A stretch of DNA of 64,000 nucleotides. Source: Gorsachius magnificus. Its lineage: Eukaryota > Chordata > Aves > Pelecaniformes > Ardeidae. Shown here one piece after another: positions 1 to 9,411 of the stretch. Each line of letters starts with the position of its first letter. Position 1 is the first letter of the stretch. The stretch lies in contig CM067084.1 of assembly GCA_034008185.1 (NCBI GenBank), positions 15,706,385 through 15,770,384 on the forward strand, in the 5' to 3' direction. Position numbers and translations under genes: made by a program. The notes under the pieces are model-generated. The model saw only the letters and a list, made by a program, of their open reading frames with translations. It searched no databases and was not told the DNA's origin.

Positions 1-2469
1 CACTTTGGCCATTTTTTTCCATTAAGAAGTGGTTTAAAGTGAGTGTTTACAGATGAGTATGAAAGCAGCTGTTTAAGTAAAGATGGAATAAACTTGTAAT
101 ATCATGCGTACAGCAAAGGCTTAGGAAATTCCTTTTATGTGACCTTGAACGATAAGCTTGCTGGGTATCCTGCTAGGAGCAGTTGAAAGCCAGTCTGTTA
201 GGATAATTCGTAGGGATTCCCTTTTCTGGGAGATGAGCTAGCCAACGCTCAAAGGGGGCGTGTGCTTGGCAGTGTTTGCCTACGGCCGCCTCTGCCACGG
301 CAGGAACTGTTCCTGTGTGGGAACAGGATGTGGGCTCCGCTTACTCACAGCAGCAAGCGTCCGGACCGGGGTGGACGTGGCAAAGGGCCTCACCCCTGGT
401 TCCTGGACCAGGAAGGGCCGAGGAGGCTGGAGGAGGGAATCTTGAAAGCTTGGAAGGAAGCCTGAGCTGAACAAGCCTGGACACCAGCAAACCCAAAACA
501 CATCCGCTTCTGCTTCATGTAGCTGAGAGGAAGTTGGTGAGGACAGCTACCTGCCAGGGATCTCCGCTGTATTAAACAAAGCGCGCTGCCTTCCAGATCT
601 AACCGGAGAGCTAAAAGAGCAGGTCGAGATAAAAAGATACAACTGAGGCACCTGGCTGCTGTCTTACAGACGTCTCCACCTGCCGCCGAGCTGCGGTCAC
701 TGTTTAGCAGGTCTGCCTGTTGCGTGCTAGCATTTCAGATCATCTCTAAGCAGAGATCCTCTCTCTCTCCATGTGTGTTTTCCCTGCTACAGCTGGTTGC
801 ACATACAGGTCTAGTATTAATCTACCTGCTAACCGAGAGACATTTGAGCACAGTGAGTAATACAGGAGGACAAACGGATACTAAAGCATCCGGATGCTTT
901 TCCTAGTGCACATCAAGTACTCTGATCCAGAGAGGGAGCCTGGCACTGAGGCTGCTAACGTGATTAGCTCTATCACAACAGAGGACTCAGCTGTCTATGC
1001 GCACATACCTCTCCTGGGCTGGGTGCTCTCTGGATCAGAATCTCAGGTTTTTGACCTGGAGCTGGAGGAATCATGTTTTTTTCTCTTCCCCACAGCAAAC
1101 AGGAGACAGAAAAATACAATTTACTTAGATCTCTTCAGGCTCTTCTGGATGCCTTCAAAAAAAAAAAAAAATCAGAGCTTTTTCTTAGGTGCAGCTTTCA
1201 AGGTACCTAATTATTACTTGAGTTGGGCAGGAGTAACTTATGTTACTCCCATTCTGTCAGGAAGGTCTGAGTCATAGGTCATGGTTTTTCCTCGGTAAAT
1301 AGAACAGATTCTGTGCAGCTTAAACCCAACGTGCATTAAACAACTGCTCTGTACATCCAAGACAGACATCCCGTCGCTCTGGCACACTACTTGTTTCTCA
1401 ATCTGGTCTTCTTCCCAGATTCAGTCATCACATCTCAAGTGGCCACAGATCCCAGTTCATGGAACTACTGAGCTGGAGACCAGACGCTGCCTGGCAAACA
1501 GAACCAGTTTTCAAAAGCAGCAGCGCAAACTGATAGAGCTACTCGTGGTAACGTTAAACGTGGCATGCTCATCTTGTGACAGTTACAGTGCACTGAAAAC
1601 ATGAGTTTGCTTAGCAAGAGCAACAGAAGCAGGGAGTCCTGTGCTCAGCCCTAGCTGGGCTCGAAGCGGTTCCAGCCTCTTTGCCTGCAGCAGCTGGAAC
1701 AAACAGAGACCAGGGACGTGCATCTTGCATAACGTCACGCTGCCCGCCCACAGAGAGCAAGCATATGACCCCAGCGTCACCCCTTCCCTCAGGGGCCCAA
1801 CTTTGACATATGGGCACGCTCATTCTCCAGAAACACTGCTCTGCACCAACAGACCTTAAAGGATACACCTGCCAAAGCCGAAGGGCTTTTTTCTTAGATG
1901 AGCGTATTATTCATTACATGTTAATTTGTACAATAGTGATCATTCTGGGGCATGCAAACCAAAGCAGAAAGGATCAAAGTTATTAATTCTTGGAGAGGAC
2001 TAACTTTGCATTAGAGTCTACAAAGGTTATAACCTTTAAGGTTATAACTTCATACCTAGTTGCAGAGACTGTACAGGGTTTAGTTTCTTCAAGCCAGGTG
2101 CAGAACAGAGCCTGTGCTGTGTGCTCTGCTCTGCCCTGCTGCCTTAGAAAAAAAAAAACAACCCACCCTCTTACTTTGCCAGCACCTCTGTGTGGTGCGG
2201 CCTCATTCTCTGCAGGACCCATCACATACTGTTTCCTGTTTGACTTCAAAAGGGAAAGGCCCACAGCTTGTTACAGCTCTAAGACCAGTGGATACTACCT
2301 CTGCTGCTAGGTTACCGATCTGCTATAAGGATGCAAGCCTACACTAAATAAAAGGAAGCCCCAAATCTGGATTATCATTTAACTAACCCTTTCTAATCGA
2401 CTCCCTTGTATCCTACCCCCACAGTATTAGAGGTGCTTAACACAGTAAAAGTTTGTGTACTTGCTTTCC
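1..2469 (-). other. ZNF827 3' UTR and/or 3' flank
   Basis: Sequence downstream of the ZNF827 stop. On the coding (minus) strand I see no AATAAA or ATTAAA, so the polyadenylation site is either left of the window or uses a variant signal. Positions about 240-460 are GC-richer than the rest. A palindromic double motif lies at 2022-2048. Several overlapping short ORFs occur on the plus strand (for example 894-1277), but none has recognisable domains or codon structure, so I call no gene. Confidence 0.5.
2022..2048. repeat. 16-bp perfect palindrome with an adjacent direct repeat
   Basis: AAAGGTTATAACCTTT at 2022-2037 is self-complementary. The 11-mer AAGGTTATAAC occurs at 2023-2033 and again at 2038-2048. 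No known role; possibly a fortuitous structure in the 3' UTR or flank. Confidence 0.6.
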
Positions 2470-2651
2470 TTACTTGAGCCCACCGGTGGGGACAGTGTGG
2501 CATTTCTTGTGCTCCAGTAGTTGTTCAGGTGTCTTCATGAACTTGTGGCACACATCACACTCAAACATCCGTGTGATCAGGTGGATTTGCAGATGGCGCT
2601 CAAACATATTTTTTGTTTTGCAGACAAAGTTACAGAAAACACATTCAAAGC
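2470..2651 (-). CDS. ZNF827: ZNF827 terminal coding exon J: last two C2H2 fingers and stop
   Basis: The acceptor is ...tttatttttcag|GCTTTG. The exon encodes GFECVFCNFVCKTKNMFERH...QIH (finger) and FECDVCHKFMKTPEQLLEHK...CH (finger), followed by TVPTGGLK and TAA. The reading is 59 full codons after the split Gly, plus the stop. The stop sits inside AA|GTAAGG, a perfect splice-donor sequence at the equivalent end of the protein. An alternative transcript could therefore splice here and replace the final Lys with a short tail from a downstream exon; I did not find such an exon in positions 1-2469. Confidence 0.95.
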
Positions 2652-2744
2652 CTGAAAAATAAAACAGGAAAATGTATTCCTTACATTGTGGCCGGATTGA
2701 CTGCATAGAAGGTGACAGTCTGTATTTGTTTAACTGCTTTTTAC
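2652..2744 (-). other. 93-bp intron I-J, in frame and stop-free
   Basis: The intron begins gtaaaaag and ends tttatttttcag on the minus strand. Its length is a multiple of three, and reading through it in the ZNF827 frame gives 31 codons without a stop (GKKQLNKYRLSPSMQ... to ...FYFSG). The splice sites are good and the flanking exons match the known protein, so I treat it as an intron, but retention would simply insert 31 residues. Confidence 0.85.
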
Positions 2745-2936
2745 CTTTCTCTGACTTCTCTTCAGTGTTCACTGAGGTCTGACTACCAGGCACTACAGAA
2801 ATGACTAGCAGGTTGTTTGAACCCTTGGGTTTTGGGGTTATATCTGCATCTTCTTTGCTGTTGGCAGAGTCGCTCAGTGCTGACAGTGAAGATGAAGATG
2901 GACTGTTAGATTCACTGGGTGTCTTCCTCTCTTCAG
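2745..2936 (-). CDS. ZNF827: ZNF827 coding exon I: Ser-rich linker
   Basis: A symmetric phase 1-1 exon of 192 nt (2+189+1). The acceptor is ...cctgttttcag|CTGAAGAG and the donor GAGAAAG|gtaaaa. It encodes AEERKTPSESNSPSSSSLSA, then LSDSANSKEDADITPKPK, the hydrophobic patch NNLLVISVVPG, and ends TEEKSEK. There is no finger; it spaces the exon H fingers from the last pair in exon J. It is separated from exon J by only 93 bp that are in frame and free of stops, so an unspliced product would still be translatable. Confidence 0.95.
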
Positions 2937-5914
2937 CTGAAAAACAGGAATAAAGAGCAATAACTAGTACAGCAGATTAGGTGGAATCTCAATTACCCTG
3001 TCTTAAACTTCAGGAAAAATACTTAAATAAATAAAGTTACTTAAAGTTAAATTCAAACATGCTTATAAACAAGTCTGAAATTAATTGATCTGTTAAGAAA
3101 TTGTAGTGGCACCTCCTTCCTTTTTATTAGCATCTACAACAGTACATCTCTCCCTTTATCCTACAATTGAGTCTGTCTGTAACGGTAGTGGGAAGGAAGC
3201 ATGCAACTCTACCTCATTACCAGGCTAAAAAAATCCCAAGAAAACACTTTGATTAGCTCAGAGTTCAAAAGAAATGATGAACTTGTCACTCGGAAAGGAA
3301 ACAGAGCTTCTGTAGGTTGGGGGTGTGGAAACCAAAAGTGCCTACTGGTCCAAGCCAAACTTCCCCACCTTTCCGTTTATGTGGGTCCAACAGGTCAATT
3401 TGGGAGGAAGGGTGAAGGAGAATAATCTCACTTACTGTGCTGAGGAGCATCCTCAGTAATGATTGCGAGAGATAACAGTGTGGTCTCAAGATTTATCTGT
3501 TTTTATTAGGACCTCTTATTGAAGATAATTAATTAAAAATCATTATTTAACTGGATCTAAAGCTGAAGCCCATCGGAGTCTCCTTACATGTGCAATAAAT
3601 GCACAAAGTTCAAGCCCCAAACCCTAGAAATGAACAAGAGTGAGAGTTCTCATATGAGAACTGTCATGAGCCAAGGATGGGCAAATTATTACCTCCCACC
3701 TATCTCTTGGTTTAATCAGAGCTGTGTTAAAAAGAGACTTTACTAAAACTTATTCGTACATATTCTCTACGTGATAAAGTCCCCTGATCAAGGCCTCTGC
3801 AAACACCAGCACCTATGTGCCTGGCGTTAAACTGATGAGCGGCACCTTTAAGTCCAAGATAAAAATGTAGGAATGCACTAATGAAATCTGATGACCCGAG
3901 CTGTCAATAGGGAGGATGACTCGGATATCATATAGAAAGATTCACTGACCTTGGGGACCAGAGTAATAGAAATGGAATGAAATTTAATAGTACAGAGTAC
4001 AATGTTATGACCTGAAGGGCCAGTAACAAGAATTTTTGCTACAAATGAGAAGTGCTTAAGTTGGAAACAGTCAAGGAAAACAAAAGAAGAATTTGAGCAG
4101 AACATGGGGTGAGTATGAGCAGTCAGTGTGGGGGAGCCTTCAAGGAAGGTAAATATGATCACAGAATGTTATTGTGTGAGCTATTCCCAGTCGCGGCTGC
4201 TGGTTTACACTGCCACTACTACTTATTTCATTTCACCGTGTACAGCTGTGATTGCATATGTTAGAACCCCTGTTCTCGACAGGAACATATGCAGTGAGGT
4301 GTTGGTACAGTGAGAAAACCGTGTTTCATATAAGAAGAGGCTCGATGTACATTTAGAGGGGAGAGGGTTGTTCTCCATAAATATATTGAGGGAATAAATA
4401 CCGTGGAAGGAAGGAAGAAAGGTGGAGGGAGCAAGAGGTGGGACTGCGGTTTCAGATAAAGGACAGTTCTGGCACAAGAGCAACGTATGTGTGTTCTGAT
4501 TAAGACACACACTGGAAATTTTAAAAACATCCCTAATCTTTAATGCAGGGAAATCTGCAGCTGTCTCTCTGTAGAAGTAGCTGGTTTCAAACAATTATAC
4601 TTGTTTGAAGACATACGCCAACATCCTGACAAACAGGCCTTTTATGATCTGGTAGCATCACAGGGTAAGGGACTGGAGTCAAGTGACCCAGAAAACCCAT
4701 TCTATTTTTTACTCTCTGTATTTGCCATATGTGTAAGCATTTGGCTGAATCGCCAGCAGAATGGCTCAGTTTGACAGGGTGAAGGAAGAACAAGGGGGTT
4801 TTTGTCTTTCTTTAAAAGACAAGCAGCAGCTCCAATCTTTTAGCCATGACAGAAAGATGCAGTGGAGGTACAGCTCAGTTTTGAGCTCCGATGCAAGCTT
4901 TTCACATGGCTATGGGCAGCATTTCTCATTTGCCTTGACTTCCTATATGTGAAGTGGAGTTGGAGCAAACACCTCTGAGAGCAGGGACTAGTGCCGAGAG
5001 CTATCCTGGCATAAAATCCCTTGAGAGCTTTGCAGTAGTTTGTATTTCTGTAGTTACATTTAATTTGCGTATCTGTGAGCACAAACAACTGCATTCTTCT
5101 CTCCCTTCTCCTTCTCCACCCCTCCCTGTTTCCCAGTTTTATTCCTGGTAGGAACTTAGCAATGGAAAAACTGTGCTGGATGCAATTCAGGTTCAGTATT
5201 GTCAACACAACTGTTCATAGTTTGTGGCAGCAAAATGCTTCTGCCTGGTGTTATAAGAGAAATTAATTAAAAGGATTCTAATTTTCTTCTCCTTAAATTA
5301 TGCCAGACTTCATTAATTGGACTAAGCATATGGAGCTTGTTTGAAAACTGCTATTGCTCTTATGTTTGGCTATTAAGCGAACAGGACCAAGAGAGAACAC
5401 GACTTGTTCGGTTATTTAATCTAAAGTTACATTTATGGTATTGCTGAATCACAGCATCAACTAAACATCCAAACTGATAGACTGGGGAGGCAAGCGCCCT
5501 GAAGAGCAAAGCTCAACATACTGTGTGTTTCAAACTTACAGCCAGGTATGCACAATTAGCACTCAAAGTCACCTTATCATCACTCAAGTCAAACCAGGAT
5601 TTTGAGGAAATAGTAAACCAGTCAGAAGAACAAATGAAGTAACGCCAACTTCAACAGGGGAGGGGATTTGGGGCACAGGAAAATAGGAAGAAGGAGGGCT
5701 AAGTAGTCCTTCATTTATTTCGCTAAGCTTGAAAATTGATCCGCACTACCAGATTATTTGACTGGCTGGAGTCCAATTCACTTCAACTTTGAGAGATCAG
5801 GCCTTAATTAGCAAGCGTTTCAGTGAAAGTAGAGTGCTAATGGGAAGTGTGAAGGTTGCACCTGAAAAGCAAGGAAGGGAGAGATCACTGCAGCTGGGAG
5901 AGAGGGATCATCAC
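2937..5914 (-). other. ZNF827 intron H-I
   Basis: Intronic sequence of about 3.0 kb, with AT-rich and mixed composition. I see no recognisable repeat, RNA gene or exon; short ORFs on both strands lack any domain signature. Confidence 0.7.
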
Positions 5915-6081
5915 CTGTGTGCTTGCTGTTAACATGAGCCTTCATATCTGCCTCTTCCATCGTGACAAAATCGCATGCTGTGCAGCAAATGGAGAACATC
6001 CACTGCTCTTTATCCACATGGAGGGACATATGACTGACAAACTGGACATTCATCTCCGTCTCAAACCCACACACATGACAG
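5915..6081 (-). CDS. ZNF827: ZNF827 coding exon H: two C2H2-type fingers
   Basis: A 167-nt exon (1+165+1). The acceptor is ...ttctgcctgcag|CTGTCATG and the donor AAGCACACAG|gtgatg. It encodes a finger CHVCGFETEMNVQFVSHMSLH (C-x2-C...H-x3-H, shown here without its first residue), the linker VDKEQWMFSI, then a second finger from CTACDF to HVNSKH (C-x2-C...H-x4-H spacing). Both are of the non-Kruppel, degenerate-linker kind typical of ZNF827 and ZNF462-like proteins rather than tandem KRAB fingers. Confidence 0.96.
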
Positions 6082-7551
6082 CTGCAGGCAGAAGGGAATT
6101 CAAGAATAAGACACATTAAAAAAACAAACCACAAACAGAAGCATATTGCCTTTCCCTGAATCTGCAAGAAAAAACTCACTGCACAGATTTCTTCTCTTCC
6201 TCGCTGTTGAATGTTCACCACAAAATTCTTTTGTCTGCTGAACTGCCTTTGAACTGATGGCCATGCCAGCGTGATTAAGGGCAGGCACAATGCAACAATC
6301 CTGTACACGCTATAATGACGCTAAATAATCATAAAGTTAATTAAAAACTACAGATTCCAGATGCTGCGCATCACCTAGCTGATTCCTTTGGGCAATAAGA
6401 GGCAGTGCAGCTTTGCCAAGATGTTTAGTACGGCTGATACACTGACAAACGGAGAGCTTGCTGCACACTCCAGGAGTTATTTTCAAGCCCTGGAATGGTT
6501 CCCATGCCAAACTGGGATCTTGTGCAAAACTGCCTGGCACTTTCAATGTAAGCAAGTAAAAATGGGTTCAAACGTTTCTTATGCTTGACTGGAAAACAGC
6601 AGTCATCAGCTATGCAAATAATTAGCAGGGATACAGATTTCACAGCCAGTGCATACACAGAGTGGTATTGAGAGGCAATGGAAAGGACCCTTTAATTTAA
6701 CTTAACTTCTTTGCAGAGTCCTCCTCTCGCTCTGATTAGGCCATTAGCATTCAAAACAAGCCAAAAACATTTTAAAAGGCACATACTCTAGGGCACTATT
6801 TTGCTTTCCCAGGGGGGTGGACTAGATAATCTAATCCAGCAGGTCTCTTTTATTTCTTACTTCTATGATTTTGTAATTAAATCTGCTCTTGGCACTTTGA
6901 CTAAAAGTAAGAGTGATTCAGTAATCTGCTTGGCCACTAGAGTGCACATCAGAGTCTGCAGAGCGCACAACACTGCATACAGGGAGAACGTCCAAATAAC
7001 CATTTTATCTGGGCAATTCCTTTTAATTTTTCAGGCAAATTCTCCTAAAGGTTTTCTTTCTTTCATCATGTCGGTCACTGAAGGTATATACCTCTAGCAA
7101 ATGGAGGAAATGTGTGTATCAATAGAACAATTCTTACTATGCTTTACTATTAGATTTCATAGATTTGGCTGAAAACAAAGGAGCTGTTAGAGGCAACTGG
7201 AAGCACAGTGCTTTAGATGGTGTACACCACGGGATGTTTCCAAACACAAACGAACACTGCATAAAAAGTTAAAGAGGCTTCTAAGAGCCCATCTGCCTCA
7301 CAAAGCCATTTAAAAAAGCCCAACCCCACAGCAAACCCCAGAGTCTTTCCCAAAGGTGAGCCAAGTCAAACAGCACGAGGCAGCCAGCTGGGGTTTGCTG
7401 CTGAGCCTAAGTCGGATATGGGCAAGACAAATACTTTCACTGCAGTTCCACCCTGCAACACCAGAAGGGTGGCCCTGTAACACGTCCTTAGCAGGCAGGT
7501 AAGACATTCAGATTCCAGCGTCTGGTGCACAGCCCTCGTCTGGGTCCTCAC
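6082..7551 (-). other. ZNF827 intron G-H
   Basis: Intron of about 1.5 kb. It contains a short plus-strand CR1 3'-end remnant at about 6808-6878; otherwise nothing recognisable. Confidence 0.7.
6808..6878 (+). mobile_element. CR1 3'-end remnant
   Basis: The string GGGGTGGACTAGATAATCTA followed by CAGGTCTCTTTTATTTC and TTCTATGATTTTG follows the conserved avian CR1 3' UTR (GTTGGACTAGATGAC...GGTCCCTTCCAAC...ATTCTATGATTCT) with several differences. It is a short, old, 5'-truncated copy. Confidence 0.7.
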
Positions 7552-7723
7552 CTGTAGTAATAAGGGTGCTTCTTTCCATCGCTGCCTTCAGAAGTGACAG
7601 CACTGACAATGTCCTCGGTGTCTGTACTCACCAGCTTCACAGAATGGACGGTCAGGTGCTGGTTCAGATTAGCACGGCACTTAGCAGCATAGGGGCACAA
7701 GTGGCATTTGTATTTTCTCTCTT
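7552..7723 (-). CDS. ZNF827: ZNF827 coding exon G: C2H2 finger plus linker
   Basis: A 172-nt exon (2+168+2). The acceptor AG is preceded by an uninterrupted run of 22 T on the coding strand; the donor is TACTACAG|gtgagg. It encodes EERKYKCHLCPYAAKC and the rest of a C2H2 finger ending NQHLTVH, then SVKLVSTDTEDIV, AVTSEGSDGKKHPYYY and the first two bases of Ser. That Ser and the SCHVCGFE motif are completed by exon H, so the next finger begins exactly at the exon border. Confidence 0.96.
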
Positions 7724-7726
7724 CTG

Positions 7727-7748
7727 AAAAAAAAAAAAAAAAAAAAAA
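7727..7748. repeat. Homopolymer A22 (T22 on the gene strand)
   Basis: Twenty-two uninterrupted A on the plus strand immediately beside the exon G acceptor. On the ZNF827 strand this is the whole polypyrimidine tract, so its length could affect exon G recognition. Confidence 0.9.
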
Positions 7749-9273
7749 GAGGCAGAAACCTTAAATGTATCCTTCATTTTGAAGCAAGCTGTCTTTAAAG
7801 CTGCCAATAACCAAGCATGCATTCCTCTAGGTTTCTCCGAGCAGCTTTCAGAATGAGGTACTTTGGAAGCTCAACATTTTAAAAACTTACAGGAGTTCAC
7901 AGCAATTATTCAGAAGAAAACTAATTTGGAGGTAAGTTTAGGGCTAGTTTTTTTTAGCTTGCTTTACCATTTGTAGTCAGATAATATAAAACTTTATAAA
8001 CTGGAAATCTGGGGCAACTGCTGCTCTGAGAGCTGCAGCAGAGCCAGTAGAGAAACAGGTCAATAATCTACAACTACTTCCTTTACCTAGCACCTTTTAT
8101 TTGATTTTTGGGTCCAGTTATTCTTGAGGTTGCCCATGTGATCACTTGCAGAGAGTTGATGGTTGATGATTTTGTATTAAAATCTGAGGGTGGGGAGGAA
8201 AGGGAATGCTGTATCATTAGGCCAGTTCCGAACACAAACTAATAAAAAAACCTCACTCAAAGAACAGTTGAAGAAGTTAAACAAATTAATCATGAGTTTC
8301 TGATGCTTCACAACTTAAACAATTTAAAATAAAAATGACTTTATTTTAAATCAAACATTTCTAAATCCTGGCAGCACATTTTTTGTACATGCCAGGCTTT
8401 ATTTTGCAAAGAGTTGATTAAAATAACCAAACATTATATCAGCTTTTACAACCTTTCCTTTTGAGGAGCTGCTGCTCTAAATTTGAAATACAATGCTACA
8501 AGTGTTAGGGGAAAGGCATTCAATAGAGCAGCTTAGGACTAAGAAAACCCCACGACACCACAGAACAGAGCATTTGAACCTTTACAGCATGGCTCTGCTA
8601 GACGGTACAACATACACTGGCATTATACCAACAATATTTTTCAGCACTGCATCAGAAATTCTTGCTTTCAATTCTTATCTTGTGCAGTGCACCTCAGCAG
8701 GCTGAGAAGGTGCATATTCCATATAAAACCAACTCTGTTAGTCTCAGCTGATTTGAAGCCGATTCACTTTAAGAAAGTTGGTATGGGGTAGAACAGCCCC
8801 TGTGCCTCACAGAAGAACTGGATGATGAGAGCAAAGATGAATGACAGATATTAAATCCTTTCAGTTTCACCAGATCACCAAGGTCAAAATTTTTGTTGTT
8901 CAGTGACATTTAAAAAGCTCATCGGGTGAATGTAAGAAAGGCCGTGCCTTCTCTTCAGAACTCCATTAACAGGCTTGGTTAATCACTTGGTATCTCCAGG
9001 CTGGTCTAGAGGAACCTAGACCAACTTGAATTTACATGTTTTGTAAAGATAAATTACAGGTAGGCTGTAAAGAAATAAAATGTTAGTTAACTCCCTGAAC
9101 GCCACTCTGACATCCTGTCCTGTTTCTGCGCTTGGCTCTGCTCTAAGTGTAAGGAGCTGAGGGTGGCTCACGCACTCTTCTGCTTACCTCCTTCCCCCTC
9201 CACTTACACAAATCATGACGAACGCACAGATTTCCTCCGTGCTGTAACAACCAACCACAAAGCATGGGCTTAC
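7749..9273 (-). other. ZNF827 intron F-G
   Basis: Intron of about 1.5 kb, AT-rich, with no repeat, RNA or exon recognised. Confidence 0.7.
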
Positions 9274-9411
9274 CTGTGTGCAGCGAGAGATGCCGCGACA
9301 GAGTCTGCTGTCGACCAAACACTTTTCCACACACATCACAGGGAAAGAGCTGGTCGTTAAATTTCCAAGATGGCAATCCATTTCCCACCTCCAGCCCCAG
9401 CTTTTCTGTTT
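9274..9411 (-). CDS. ZNF827: ZNF827 coding exon F: C2H2 finger
   Basis: A symmetric phase 1-1 exon of 138 nt (2+135+1). The acceptor is ...ttttggcatag|AAACAG and the donor CTGCACACAG|gtaagc. It encodes ETEKLGLEVGNGLPSWKFND followed by a canonical C2H2 finger starting FPCDVCGKVF and ending HLSLH (C-x2-C-x12-H-x3-H). The T-G/E-E-R-K linker to the next finger crosses into exon G (HTEERKYKC), a linker close to the Kruppel TGEKP-type consensus. The finger lies wholly inside a frame-neutral exon, so exon skipping would remove one DNA-binding unit cleanly. Confidence 0.96.

Noticed and set aside
894..1277. 127-codon plus-strand ORF antisense to the ZNF827 3' UTR or flank
   Set aside because: Low-complexity end (a poly-Lys run from an A tract) and no recognisable motif; most likely chance.
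2470..2793. Single continuous ORF through exons I and J as one exon
   Set aside because: The central 31 codons lack similarity to the known protein and are bounded by good GT/AG sites, so I annotate an intron and report its openness as a finding.
5820..6308. 162-codon minus-strand ORF taken whole
   Set aside because: Only 5915-6081 matches ZNF827 and is bounded by splice sites; the flanks are intronic read-through.
7150..7205. TTTCATAGATTTGGCTG resembling the 3' end of an ancient LINE
   Set aside because: Too short and lacking further collinear words.
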